From the NCBI GenBank assembly GCA_035529015.1, contig DATKXP010000079.1, positions 17,638 through 81,637 on the forward strand: DNA of 64,000 nucleotides, read 5' to 3'. Position 1 is the stretch's first letter; each line of letters opens with the position of its first letter. Of this stretch, positions 34,433 through 43,252 are shown piece after piece. This DNA is from JAUVZF01 sp035529015. GTDB lineage: Bacteria; Planctomycetota; Phycisphaerae; FEN-1346. The notes below the pieces were generated by a model. That model saw only the letters and a program-made list of their open reading frames with translations. It searched no databases and had not been told where the DNA came from. Position numbers and translations under genes: made by a program.

Positions 34433-35401
34433 GTGGCGGATGCCCCGATGGCCTACTTAGTGTGGCAGCCGATAGGGCTTTTCCTGGAGGAGGTGCTGGG
34501 TGGAAAGGACGCGCCTCTCTTGTTCATTGTGCCCTTCATACAGCGAAGGGCGATTGCGCGCATGCTGGACGCGTGCAGGGACACGGATCAGCTCAAGGTC
34601 GTGACTCGATGGCGGGCCGGCGACATTCTGTCGGGAGTCTCGGACCTCGGTGTTTACGACGAGTTGCGGGAGCGCCGTATACCCCTGTATGTGAATGACC
34701 GCATTCACCTGAAATTGCTCGTGTTGAACTCAAACGAATGCTTTGCCGGAAGTGCCAACCTGACTGACGCAGGCCTCGGCTACGCTCAACACCAGAACAT
34801 CGAGCTCGGCTGTCGCTCTTTGTTGGAGTCGAGGGACTGGGGGCATGTGTTCAGGATAGTGGAGGAGAGCGCACTCGTTGACGACACTGTGTTTGAACAA
34901 GCCAAGCGTTTCGTTGCAGAGAATGAAACTCAGCCGGAGGAGACCCTTGCCACAAAGCCCTTCACGCACCCACAAAAGGAGTTCTCCCTTAACGCCTTAC
35001 CGGCAACGGCGGACCCTTTGCGACTGGAGCAGTTCTTCTGCTCCACGTCACAATCCCATGACGACCCGGAGACGGAGCGACGAGCGCTCCACGACTTGGT
35101 GGTGTTTGACATAGCTGAAGACACTCCTTCGGATAGTTTCCGCGCAGTCCTGGGCGAACGCTTCCGGGCGAAGCCATTTGTTCGCGCCTTCGTGGGCTAC
35201 CTGGAAAGCAAGTGCAGGCTTCGGTTCGGCGAAGCCAATGCGTGGATACATTCGCACTGCTCCGACGTGCCTCTCCCATACCGTTGGCAGATCAAGGAGA
35301 ACACGCATATTCTCTACGACTGGCTCGCGTTCTTCTACGACGAGATCAAATGGCGGGTACCTGGGCGCCGATCGCAGGTGATCTTCTGGGAGCCGGCTTA
35401 G
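34433..35401 (+). CDS. PLD-superfamily nuclease, restriction module
   Basis: 322 residues, GTG start just after the GHKL gene; ATG 34448 is an alternative. One HKD half-site: RIHLKLLVLN (H92, K94) with GSANLTDAGLG after it. Only one copy of the motif is present, so a dimer would be needed for catalysis, as in PLD-type restriction nucleases such as BfiI. The C-terminal ~150 residues lack a known motif. As the only nuclease-like member of the trio, it is the probable effector. Confidence 0.8.
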   Translation: MADAPMAYLVWQPIGLFLEEVLGGKDAPLLFIVPFIQRRAIARMLDACRDTDQLKVVTRWRAGDILSGVSDLGVYDELRERRIPLYVNDRIHLKLLVLNSNECFAGSANLTDAGLGYAQHQNIELGCRSLLESRDWGHVFRIVEESALVDDTVFEQAKRFVAENETQPEETLATKPFTHPQKEFSLNALPATADPLRLEQFFCSTSQSHDDPETERRALHDLVVFDIAEDTPSDSFRAVLGERFRAKPFVRAFVGYLESKCRLRFGEANAWIHSHCSDVPLPYRWQIKENTHILYDWLAFFYDEIKWRVPGRRSQVIFWEPA

Positions 35402-35421
35402 GCCCACGTCGGAGTTGCCCC

Positions 35422-35529
35422 ATGACCCAGACAGCAAGCAAGTCGCGCGCCATATGGCCTCACAACGGTGAGCACCCCGATGGCGCCAAACTCGTCGAGT
35501 TGACTAACTTCGAAGGCCTGGCCCGCTGA
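35422..35529 (+). CDS. Tiny ORF downstream of the restriction operon
   Basis: 35 residues from ATG 35422 with GGAG eight bases upstream (MTQTASKSRAIWPHNGEHPD, ending LVELTNFEGLAR). Sequence is protein-like but too short to classify. It may be a remnant of a longer gene. Confidence 0.3.
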   Translation: MTQTASKSRAIWPHNGEHPDGAKLVELTNFEGLAR

Positions 35530-35618
35530 ATATCACAGCATGTTGCTGCCGCACCGCGTCTCTTGCGGTTCTTGGTCCACGTGGTTACCATCAGGCGGGC
35601 ACGCGAAAGAACCTCAAC

Positions 35619-35909
35619 ATGGCAAAGGGAAGCAGATCTGCATTTCGCGACCAGGCCCAGGGTTTTGGGCTGCTCTCGGATCCGACACGTCTGGGCATCC
35701 TCTCGCTCCTCGCGAAGGGCCCGAAGAACGTCACGGCATTGTGCAAGGCCCTCGGCCTGAAGCAGCCCACGGTTAGCCACCATCTCGGGCTACTCCGGAT
35801 GGGCCGGCTTGTCATCAATACTCGTCAGGGCAAGTCCGTGGTGTACTCGACGGACAAGGCGAACCTGAAGGCGCTGGCGTCGGCGCTGGCGAAGCTGATG
35901 CCGAAGTAG
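35619..35909 (+). CDS. ArsR-family winged-helix regulator
   Basis: 96 residues. Typical ArsR fold: LLSDPTRLGILSLLAKGPKN, VTALCKALGLKQPTVSHHLG, LLRMGRLVINTRQGKSVVYS. No metal-binding cysteine pair (ELCVCD type) is visible, so it is more likely a non-metal-sensing member. It is an orphan between the restriction operon and broken genes; target unknown. Confidence 0.85.
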   Translation: MAKGSRSAFRDQAQGFGLLSDPTRLGILSLLAKGPKNVTALCKALGLKQPTVSHHLGLLRMGRLVINTRQGKSVVYSTDKANLKALASALAKLMPK

Positions 35910-35984
35910 GCTGGCTTATGGGGGCATTGGCCTGTCCTCGTCTCCCCGGTGCGGCCCATTCTCAGCGCCATCCTGTGGGTCGTC

Positions 35985-36013
35985 TTGGCGCGGCGGCTAT
36001 GCCCTGATACGAT
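35985..36013 (+). promoter_or_regulatory. Promoter of the broken HTH gene
   Basis: TTGGCG (35985-35990), 17-base spacer, TACGAT (36008-36013), followed by GAGGAGG and the ATG at 36057. Confidence 0.45.
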
Positions 36014-36056
36014 AGCATCGCCATCAATGGCATTACTGGCTTCGAGGAGGCACACG

Positions 36057-36370
36057 ATGGGCAAGATGGAGCAGACGCTCAAGTCCGAGATCACACGACT
36101 TGCCAAGAAGCAGGTGCGGGCGACCTGGCCACGCTCGTTGGCGTGTCGAGCAGTGCGGTTGGGTCCTGGGAGTACGGGAAGGCCAAGCCCGAAGGCCACA
36201 ACCGAGAGGCGTTGGTGGCGCTGCGAAAACTGGGCAAGCGCGAGGTGCGAGGAATCTTGGCCGCAAAGGCAGTGGAATCGCCGACGGAAGCCAAAGGCAG
36301 GGCTAGAAGCCGGGAAAAACGACGCGAGGCTTGGCGAATTGGGCGTCTCACATTATGCCACCACCATTAA
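36057..36370 (+). pseudogene. XRE-type helix-turn-helix gene broken by internal deletion and frameshift
   Basis: A strong ribosome-binding site and ATG 36057 give MGKMEQTLKSEITRLAKKQV, the opening of a family I recall from planctomycetes. Its C-terminal half is an XRE-like domain, which here appears in a different frame: DLATLVGVSSSAVGSWEYGK followed by ALVALRKLGKREVRGILAAK. Around 36118-36122 the frames switch, and the central ~70-90 residues expected between these parts are missing. I read this as an internal deletion that also shifted the frame. Confidence 0.65.
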
Positions 36371-36374
36371 GTAA

Positions 36375-36497
36375 GACGGGTGCCCTTGGGGACCGAGCGT
36401 TGCCCAGAGCTTCCAGACGGACCTCAAGCAGATTCTGGATGGCCTTGGGCTGGCTGATCGCGTGCGGTTTGAACCGACAGGAGGGATGAACCCGTGA
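36375..36497 (+). pseudogene. 5'-truncated gene remnant before the nuclease pair
   Basis: After a TAA at 36372 an open frame without any start reads ...SVAQSFQTDLKQILDGLGLA then DRVRFEPTGGMNP and stops at TGA 36495, overlapping the next GTG (GTGA). The coding quality and coupling to the nuclease gene suggest the C-terminal end of a lost operon partner, deleted together with the neighbouring HTH gene's middle or in a separate event. Confidence 0.4.
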
Positions 36498-37621
36498 TTC
36501 GGTTCCTGCACACGAGCGACTGGCAGTTGGGAATGACCCGCCACTTTTTTGCGGAGGGTGCGCAGGAACGCTACAGCCAGTCGCGGTTCGATGCCGTTCG
36601 CACCATGGGCCGCATCGCCAGGGATGAGCAATGCCAGTTCATGCTGGTGTGCGGCGACGCCTTTGAGTCGAACCAGGTGGACCGGAAGACCGTTGCCCGC
36701 GCTCTGGAGGCGCTCAAGGATGTGCCCGTTCCGGTGTTCATCCTTCCGGGTAACCATGACCCTTTGAACGCGGCTTCCGTATATCGTTCGAGCACCTTCA
36801 TTGAGCGGAAGCCCCCGCAGGTGCAGGTGATTGAGACCGCCGCACCCATCAAGGTCGCAGAGGGCGTGGAACTGGTGGGTGCGCCGTGGATGTCGAAGCG
36901 ACCGGTCACCAATCCCATTGAGGATGCGATCAACGCCCTTGCGCCTGCGAACGGGGTTGCCCGCATTTGCATGGGTCACGGTGCAGTCGATACGCTTACG
37001 CCAGACCGAGAGTCCGCCGGGATCATTTTAGTCGCCGTGCTCGAACGAGCCCTTGGCGAAGGGAAGACTGACTTCGTGGCGCTTGGCGACCGGCATTCTC
37101 TGACCAAGGTCGGCGGCGACCGTATCTGGTATTCGGGGACGCCCGAGGCCACGGATTTTCGGGAGACACAGTCCGGGTATGCTCTCATCGTGGAGATCGG
37201 TGACGGCAGTGTGAACACCAAGGGTATCCAGGTCGGCCAGTGGCGGTTCCTCGAGCGCGAACGGGTTGATCTCAACACCGCCGATGATGTGGAAGCGTTA
37301 TGGAAGTCACTGGAGGGAATTGAGAACAAGGACCGCACAGTCGTTCGGTTGAACCTCGTTGGCTCGCTTTCCCTGGCCTTGAGCGGCGCGCTTCAGAATC
37401 ACCTCCTCGCCGCGAAGGACGTTTTCGGTGCCTTCGATGTTCGGGACGACGCACTTCTCGTGCTGCCGGACGATACGGATTTTGCCAACCTTGGATTCTC
37501 GGGCTTTGCCGACGGAACCGTGCAACGGCTCCGAAGCAAGATTGCGGATGGTGGAGATGAAGGTACGGTGGCCCGCGAAGCCTTGATGCTTCTGCTTCGG
37601 CTGGCAAGGGGGGCGGCATGA
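36494..37621 (+). CDS. Mre11/SbcD-like metallophosphoesterase nuclease
   Basis: 375 residues, GTG start overlapping the remnant's stop. Phosphoesterase motifs: FLHTSDWQLGM (D/Q in place of the usual D-x-H), LVCGDAFESNQVD, FILPGNHDPLN, a RICMGHGAVDT and FVALGDRHSL region supplying later metal ligands. The Q where most have H in motif I is notable. The C-terminal ~120 residues would be the capping and Rad50-binding part. It overlaps the SbcC-like gene by four bases, so the pair should form a DNA-end-processing complex. Confidence 0.85.
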   Translation: MIRFLHTSDWQLGMTRHFFAEGAQERYSQSRFDAVRTMGRIARDEQCQFMLVCGDAFESNQVDRKTVARALEALKDVPVPVFILPGNHDPLNAASVYRSSTFIERKPPQVQVIETAAPIKVAEGVELVGAPWMSKRPVTNPIEDAINALAPANGVARICMGHGAVDTLTPDRESAGIILVAVLERALGEGKTDFVALGDRHSLTKVGGDRIWYSGTPEATDFRETQSGYALIVEIGDGSVNTKGIQVGQWRFLERERVDLNTADDVEALWKSLEGIENKDRTVVRLNLVGSLSLALSGALQNHLLAAKDVFGAFDVRDDALLVLPDDTDFANLGFSGFADGTVQRLRSKIADGGDEGTVAREALMLLLRLARGAA

Positions 37622-40251
37622 AATTCACTCGCCTTCGAGTCGTAAACTACAGGGGCATAGCTGCCGCCGAAGTGAAGTTCGGTCCCGCTGGCATTACGCT
37701 CGTGCAGGGCCCGAATGAAGCCGGGAAAACCAGTCTTGGCGAGGCCATAGGGCTTCTCTTCGAGTACTTGGATTCAAGCAAGCATCGGAATATCGAAGCC
37801 ATCAAGCCGGTCCATCGGGACGAAGGGCCGGAGATCGAGCTGCAAGCGGAAAGCGGGCCTTACGCCTTCACCTATCTCAAGCGATTCCTCAAAAGACCGG
37901 AAACCAAACTCACTATTACCAAACCCAAGCCCGAAAACCACACGGGACGCGAAGCACACGAACGCGCCGAGGCCATCCTCCGCGAAACTCTCGACATTGA
38001 CCTCTGGAAGGCGCTGACCATTCAACAAGGCGACGCCATTCACCAGCCTGTCCTAACGAAACAGACATCGCTTTCGGCCGCGCTCGATAAAGCGGCTGGC
38101 GGTCGCCCCGCCGATCCTCGGGAAGAAGGCCTGTTCGACAAGGTACAGGATGAATACCTCCGGTACTACACCGAACGTGGAGCGGAGCGAAAGGAACTTG
38201 CGGAGTCCCGCAAGGCACTGTCAGACACCGAAGCGGAAGTTGCCCGTATCGAGCAGGCAATCCGCGACCTTGACCAGGACATCGACCGTGCGGCCGCTCT
38301 TCAGGGGGAACTGGGCCAACTGAGGAAGCAGGAAGACGAGCTGACGAAGGCAGTGACTGCTCACGCAGCTTCACTTGAGGAAATAGGCACTTTGGAAAAT
38401 GCTCTTTCGGCGGCTCGCCTGAAGTTGGAGTCGGCGCAGAAATCCGAGCAGGTCGCCCGCCGAGACAAGGACGCACGCCAAGGACTCATTGATGCGGTTG
38501 GCAAAGCTGCCAAGGCGCATGGGGACATTGAGGAATCCGGCGTCATGTCGCTCTCGGCGCTGGATCAGGCCGAGGTCAAGCTCAAGGAAGCGCAGAAGGC
38601 TTTCGATGAGAGCGACCAGAAGAGAAAGGCGGCTGATACCCTTGCCGCTCTCGGGCGTGCTGATTTTGACTACTACAACAACAAACTGCATCTCGAACAA
38701 CTCCGGGAACGCAAGGAACGCATTGACCAAGCCAGGAAGAACGCTGCCCAAGCGGAGGAGGTGCTGGTCCGAAACAAGGTGGACTCGCGCGCATTGAAGT
38801 TAATCGAGGACGCCGAACGTGGGTTGCTGACCGCCAACGCGCAGTTGCAGATCGGTGCACCGAGCGTGCTCCTTCGCGGCCTGGCCGATTGCCGAATATC
38901 CGTTGACGATGCCGAGGTCAAGCTTGGCAAGGGGGAGGTTCGGACGATCTCAGTCGCGGACAGATCCCGTCTGACCATACCCGGCGCGTTGGACGTAGAG
39001 ATCACGGCGGGGGCTGGTGCCGAAGGGCTGTCCAGAAAGGTCGAACAGGCGCGTCGAGTTCTGGATGATGCCTGCGCCAGAGCGGGCGTTTCCAGCCCCG
39101 ATGAGGCGAGAAAGGCGTATGAAGAGCGCCGCGAAGCAACCCGGCATGTGGAATTCATAACGCAGGTGGAGAAGGATAATCTGCGCGATCTGACCTATGA
39201 GGAACTGGACAAGAAACTGCTTGGCCTTCAGACAGCGATGCCCGGCTATCTTGCCAAGCGTGTGGTCGAACCCGCCATTTGTCCTGACCTGGATTCGGCG
39301 AAGAAAGAGCGGGCAAGTGCTGAGGCGTTACAGCAGGAAAGGGGTGGTCAGTGGGAATCGGCTCGCGAGTCACTTGATGCCGGCCGAAGCGTGCGGGATG
39401 GCTTGAACACCAAGCACCAGGAATTGCGGGTCCAACTCGACCTGTTGTCCCAAGACCTCAACCACGCACGCGAAAACCTCGAACGGGCGAGAAAGAGCGT
39501 TCCCGACGATGCTCTGGAGACAGCTCTGGTGAACGCGGTCCAGACCGTGGCTTCCGAGGATGCCAGCGTTCGTGCCGCCGAGACCTCACTCAAGGCGAAG
39601 AACCCCGACCGGGTGAGGGTATTGGCCGAGACGGCCAAAGGCTCCTTGCGAACGACGCAGAATCGACGGAATGCAGCTCAAACCGAACTCACCGAGGTAC
39701 AGACGCGGCTCAAAATCCACGGCGAGGAAGGGCTTCACGAGAAGCTACACGTGGCTCAGACCGGCCTTGAGCGTCTTGTGGCAGACAACACATCCCTGTT
39801 TCGGCGGGCGTCTTCAGCCAAATGTCTCTTCGAGACCATACGAGAAGAGCGAGACAAGGCGCGGCGGGCGTATGTGGCCCCGCTCAAGGAGAAGATTGAA
39901 CAGATGGGCCGTTTAGTCTTCGATGACTCCTTCCAAGTGGACATCAGCGAGGAATTACGGATTGCCAGTCGGACGCTGAAGGGCATCACCGTGCCGTTTG
40001 ACTCGTTGAGCGGTGGCACAAGGGAACAGCTTTCGCTGATCTTCCGTTCCGCTTGCTCGATGATCGTCGCCAAGGATGGTGGAACGCCGCTCATCCTGGA
40101 TGATGCGTTGGGCTATACGGACCCGGATCGGTTGCGTCTCATGGGGGCCGTGCTGGCAAAGGCCGCCAAGGACTGCCAGATCGTGATCTTCACGTGTGTG
40201 CCCGACCGCTATGGTAACATTGGCGAGGCAACCGTCGTTTCATTGCGATGA
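37618..40251 (+). CDS. Rad50/SbcC-like SMC-type ATPase
   Basis: 877 residues. N-terminal Walker A LVQGPNEAGKTSLGEAIGLL, long coiled coils (~180-640), C-terminal ABC signature FDSLSGGTREQLSLIFRSAC and Walker B LILDDALGYTDPDRL. No CxxC zinc hook is apparent midway, unlike classical Rad50, so dimerisation may differ. Forms a unit with the preceding phosphoesterase gene. Within a mobile element such pairs may serve recombination or phage restriction. It ends ~390 bases before the next gene. Confidence 0.85.
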   Translation: MKFTRLRVVNYRGIAAAEVKFGPAGITLVQGPNEAGKTSLGEAIGLLFEYLDSSKHRNIEAIKPVHRDEGPEIELQAESGPYAFTYLKRFLKRPETKLTITKPKPENHTGREAHERAEAILRETLDIDLWKALTIQQGDAIHQPVLTKQTSLSAALDKAAGGRPADPREEGLFDKVQDEYLRYYTERGAERKELAESRKALSDTEAEVARIEQAIRDLDQDIDRAAALQGELGQLRKQEDELTKAVTAHAASLEEIGTLENALSAARLKLESAQKSEQVARRDKDARQGLIDAVGKAAKAHGDIEESGVMSLSALDQAEVKLKEAQKAFDESDQKRKAADTLAALGRADFDYYNNKLHLEQLRERKERIDQARKNAAQAEEVLVRNKVDSRALKLIEDAERGLLTANAQLQIGAPSVLLRGLADCRISVDDAEVKLGKGEVRTISVADRSRLTIPGALDVEITAGAGAEGLSRKVEQARRVLDDACARAGVSSPDEARKAYEERREATRHVEFITQVEKDNLRDLTYEELDKKLLGLQTAMPGYLAKRVVEPAICPDLDSAKKERASAEALQQERGGQWESARESLDAGRSVRDGLNTKHQELRVQLDLLSQDLNHARENLERARKSVPDDALETALVNAVQTVASEDASVRAAETSLKAKNPDRVRVLAETAKGSLRTTQNRRNAAQTELTEVQTRLKIHGEEGLHEKLHVAQTGLERLVADNTSLFRRASSAKCLFETIREERDKARRAYVAPLKEKIEQMGRLVFDDSFQVDISEELRIASRTLKGITVPFDSLSGGTREQLSLIFRSACSMIVAKDGGTPLILDDALGYTDPDRLRLMGAVLAKAAKDCQIVIFTCVPDRYGNIGEATVVSLR

Positions 40252-40531
40252 GCCGATGTTCACGTAGATGCCAGCTCGGCAACAGCTTTGAGTTGCTGGT
40301 GCGCGTCATCGAACAGCGTGATGGGCCGCAGGAGGCGTTCGGAAATGGCAGGACGCTCCACCGTGGCGGGCATGGCCAGTACGGCGCTCCTGAATTTCCG
40401 GCACGAGGCGGAGAAGCATCATGATCTGCGTGACGCGGGCGCGCGTGAGGCCTTGAGGTGACAGACGCCTTGTGCCAAGCACACGGCACCCCACCTGCCG
40501 AACCACCCCACATCAGGCACAAATGGCGGCC
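40252..40531. other. Non-coding gap
   Basis: About 280 bases after the Rad50-like gene with no supported gene on either strand and no clear hairpin terminator. Confidence 0.4.
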
Positions 40532-40560
40532 TTTCCCCCGTGTTCGGCAACGAGTATAAT
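40532..40560 (+). promoter_or_regulatory. Promoter with consensus -10 box
   Basis: A perfect TATAAT (40555-40560) with a weak TTTCCC at -35 (17-base spacer), 83 bases before the ATG at 40643. Confidence 0.45.
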
Positions 40561-40642
40561 GCCTGCCATTACTGGTGTCTGCGCCGATTTCCTGTCGGCT
40601 GGGGGCCGGAGGGAACGGCAGGTGATACAGGGAGAACAAACG

Positions 40643-41815
40643 ATGGCTCGTCAGTACTCGCCCAAGACGTTCCTACGGCAAACACCGAACGTGATTCTGA
40701 AGCAGTACTTCACGCAAAAGAATCTGCTCGGCGAGATTGACTTCGACACCTTGGGAGAAACGGAGGTAGAGCCCATCTTCGCGGCACTCGAGCAACTACC
40801 GCCCGAGGGCCAGGCTACCATCGAAAGGGACTTTTGCGCGATCAACGAGTTGGCTGCGGCGGCTGGCACACAAGCGATCCTGGAGGAGGCGACGACGTTC
40901 TGGAAGAGGGGTTGGGCCGATCAGTTTGAGGCCATGAAGAACCATTATGAACGAGCCTTCTGGACGTTCCTAAACGAGCCGCGCATCTTTGGAGTGGCCG
41001 GAGACATTGCATTCATGGACCGGATCGGTTCCTGGCGACATCGGTTTGTCGGGGCAAACTTGACGCCCGGCGTCGGGCCCTCAGACCTGAAGGCCTTGGG
41101 GGACGGAGTGTCTAGCCTTTATGTCAAAGAGGGCCGGGGGCGGCACTGCAAAGTGGACAACTACCTGCGACAGAACCTGGAACGGCACTGCTACTTTGCC
41201 TACCCCGAAGACTACGCGACCACCGACATGGAGTTTGACGAGGAGGGGCAGTTCCAGCATCGCCCACGCAAACCCGCATTCGAGAACATCTTCGTGTATC
41301 GTCCGGCAGAAGGTCTGCTCGAGGTCCATGCCTACGGGAAGAAAGAGCATATCGAGGCCTTGATGGAGGTCTTTTGTCAGGCAATACTCGGGATGGAGAA
41401 ACTGCCGGACGAGAGCAAGAAACGGGTCTACGATCTGTCGGACCTCAGGAGCCGTGGCGTCTCATTCGTGACCGATCCGGCGGACGGCGTCGAGTCCGTG
41501 ACCGTCCGTCGACTCCGAATGGACCTTCCCGGAAGCACCAGGCGTCGCATCATCCTGGAGGCAAACGCCTCTCCCCGCTCTCCACAGGCCATCTACGACC
41601 TGATGGATCAGGCCCTGAACAAGGAAAACATTCCCTTGGGTGAGGTCACACTCTCCCAAGCCAAGCTACGGTTTACCTTCGCCTCCCGCGACGGCCGGAA
41701 AGGTAAGACGTTGACGTTTGAGATCTCCATCCCGGATGGATGCACTCTAAAGGATGATCCGCAGGACCAGGTGGCAAAGAAGTACCTGCGCAAGTGGGGC
41801 CTAATCCGTGAATGA
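40643..41815 (+). CDS. Unknown protein of a two-gene operon
   Basis: 390 residues, ATG 40643 with GGGAGAAC upstream; the frame is open from 40472 but only this start has a ribosome-binding site. Soluble, mixed alpha/beta; no catalytic motif recognised. Distinct blocks: QYSPKTFLRQTPNVILKQYF opening, HCYFAYPEDYATTDMEFDEE, FENIFVYRPAEGLLEVHAYG, and a C-terminal VAKKYLRKWGLIRE helix. It overlaps the next gene by 8 bases. The pair recurs, as I vaguely recall, in planctomycete genomes, but the function is unknown to me. It may be a sensor or binding partner of the downstream DNA-binding protein. Confidence 0.75.
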   Translation: MARQYSPKTFLRQTPNVILKQYFTQKNLLGEIDFDTLGETEVEPIFAALEQLPPEGQATIERDFCAINELAAAAGTQAILEEATTFWKRGWADQFEAMKNHYERAFWTFLNEPRIFGVAGDIAFMDRIGSWRHRFVGANLTPGVGPSDLKALGDGVSSLYVKEGRGRHCKVDNYLRQNLERHCYFAYPEDYATTDMEFDEEGQFQHRPRKPAFENIFVYRPAEGLLEVHAYGKKEHIEALMEVFCQAILGMEKLPDESKKRVYDLSDLRSRGVSFVTDPADGVESVTVRRLRMDLPGSTRRRIILEANASPRSPQAIYDLMDQALNKENIPLGEVTLSQAKLRFTFASRDGRKGKTLTFEISIPDGCTLKDDPQDQVAKKYLRKWGLIRE

Positions 41816-42821
41816 CCTTCTTCACGTTATCCTGACGCGCGCCGACGTGCCGGAGGCGTCGGTTTTCTCGGCCGATGAGGTTGTCCGCTGGCCGCCAGGC
41901 GCTCTGGACCTTCTCCTTCGGTCAGGTCTCCTGCGGGAAACTGCCCCCGCAAATGGTCTTGTCTGTGACCAGTGCGAGGAGGCCTGTTGGATTGAGCCGG
42001 ATATCCGCGAGGATCCCCAAACTGGCAAGAAGATAGGCGTGTTCTTCTGCACCCGGCGCGAAGACATTGGCCGATTCACCGTGGATCTTGAGAGGCTCAG
42101 GCAATGGGAGGTCAGCCTACCCGGCTTGGCTGAGGCAGTGGGCAATACGTTATCGCGTGCTCGTCCAGCAGAACCGATTCTTGACGACAGGTTGTACCTG
42201 CTGGGAACGTTCTCGCTAGGGGGCGAGTCGCGAGACTTCTTCCTACTGCGTGGTCTGGCTTGGCCGGATGCTCCTGCCGTGTTCAAGAATGCCCCCCGGC
42301 TGCAAAGTGCTCGGTCGACGGCGGTGCTCGTTCCTGCCATTCTGCCCCCAAGAGGAGGCTGGAGGCCGCCTGCGGCCCGCGTCGTGCCGCTCATCGAGGT
42401 TGCCGCGCTCGATAAGACGGGTCTCCGCCTGGACCTTGAGGAGCTGTCTCTTGAACTGGCGGGAAAGAAGTCAAGACGCACGGGCGAGGCCACAAGGAAA
42501 GCGAAGATTGCGGCGGAGAAGGGCCTCTTGGCCGCCGTCCTTTTCAAACACCATGGACTTGAAATGGAAACTTTCAACTGGCAGCCCGCAACACAGAAAG
42601 AACTGAAAAAAGATACCGGCTGGAGCCAGTCCAAGGTCAGCCGGACCATGGCAAAGCTTTTCGGGCCAAAACCGATGAAGAAGTACCGCAATCTTTGCAG
42701 CCGACAGGGCCTTAAGGGTTTCCTCAAGCGATTGGATGATGAAAGCCTCGTCACAGAAGTCCCTTACTACAGCACCTCGCATCCGACCGAACTCGAAGAA
42801 CGTCGGTTTCTCAACGACTGA
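41808..42821 (+). CDS. Zinc-ribbon and winged-helix protein, partner of preceding gene
   Basis: 337 residues, GTG start inside the end of the previous gene. A probable zinc-ribbon CDQCEEACWIEP...GVFFC lies at ~45-75. The C-terminal third has a DNA-binding winged helix (LAAVLFKHHGLEMETFNW, then ATQKELKKDTGWSQSKVSRT with a classic recognition helix). The middle is unassigned (LYLLGTFSLGGESRDFFLLR, VVPLIEVAALDKTGLRLDLE). It probably reads a DNA or protein signal and acts with the 390-residue protein. Regulator, or DNA-recognition subunit of a defence module, are both possible. Confidence 0.75.
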   Translation: MNDLLHVILTRADVPEASVFSADEVVRWPPGALDLLLRSGLLRETAPANGLVCDQCEEACWIEPDIREDPQTGKKIGVFFCTRREDIGRFTVDLERLRQWEVSLPGLAEAVGNTLSRARPAEPILDDRLYLLGTFSLGGESRDFFLLRGLAWPDAPAVFKNAPRLQSARSTAVLVPAILPPRGGWRPPAARVVPLIEVAALDKTGLRLDLEELSLELAGKKSRRTGEATRKAKIAAEKGLLAAVLFKHHGLEMETFNWQPATQKELKKDTGWSQSKVSRTMAKLFGPKPMKKYRNLCSRQGLKGFLKRLDDESLVTEVPYYSTSHPTELEERRFLND

Positions 42822-42848
42822 TCCCGTATGCAGTTTTGCGCTCCCGTT

Positions 42849-42859
42849 TGCATAATGCA
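42849..42859. promoter_or_regulatory. AT-rich palindrome, possible operator
   Basis: TGCAT-A-ATGCA within the 180-base gap before the AlpA-like genes; a GCATAAT half-copy recurs ~80 bases further on. A candidate site for the downstream excisionase-like regulators, or integrase arm sites. Confidence 0.3.
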
Positions 42860-43000
42860 TAAAAATCTCGGCCCTCCTAAGATGTTGTAGCACAAACACT
42901 TAGCCACGCCGCAGGACTTCTGTCCCTCATTGGCTGCATAATTCCTACGCTTACATCGGGACGCGATAAGAGGCCTTTCTGAGCACATGGAGGACTTGCG

Positions 43001-43252
43001 ATGGAGCCTCTAACCGAAGCAGGGCACCCCATGAACGGTGCTGGCCGGTCTCCAGTACCTGCCGCGCTGCTAAACGTGCACCAAGTCGCCGAATTGCTCG
43101 GTTGTTCGGTGCGGCACGTCTATCGGTTGGCCGAGACAGGCAGAATGCCCAAGCCCGCCAAACTCGGCGCGCTGGTGCGATGGCCCCAAAGGGCGATTGA
43201 ATCGTGGATTGCAGACGGTTGTCCATCGTGCTGCACAGGAGGTGAACGATGA
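43001..43252 (+). CDS. AlpA/HTH_17-type DNA-binding protein (excisionase-like)
   Basis: 83 residues, ATG with GGAGG upstream. LLNVHQVAELLGCSVRHVYR and LAETGRMPKPAKLGALVRWP form the winged helix-turn-helix of the AlpA/excisionase group; a short Cys pair ends the protein (PSCCTG). Such proteins bend att DNA or activate integrase and excision genes. It overlaps the next gene by four bases (ATGA) and begins a five-gene operon. Confidence 0.85.
   Translation: MEPLTEAGHPMNGAGRSPVPAALLNVHQVAELLGCSVRHVYRLAETGRMPKPAKLGALVRWPQRAIESWIADGCPSCCTGGER

Noticed and set aside
36494..40251. Assignment as housekeeping SbcCD
   Set aside because: The motif I change (DWQ), no visible zinc hook and location in mobile cargo argue for a divergent pair; a housekeeping role is not excluded but not claimed.
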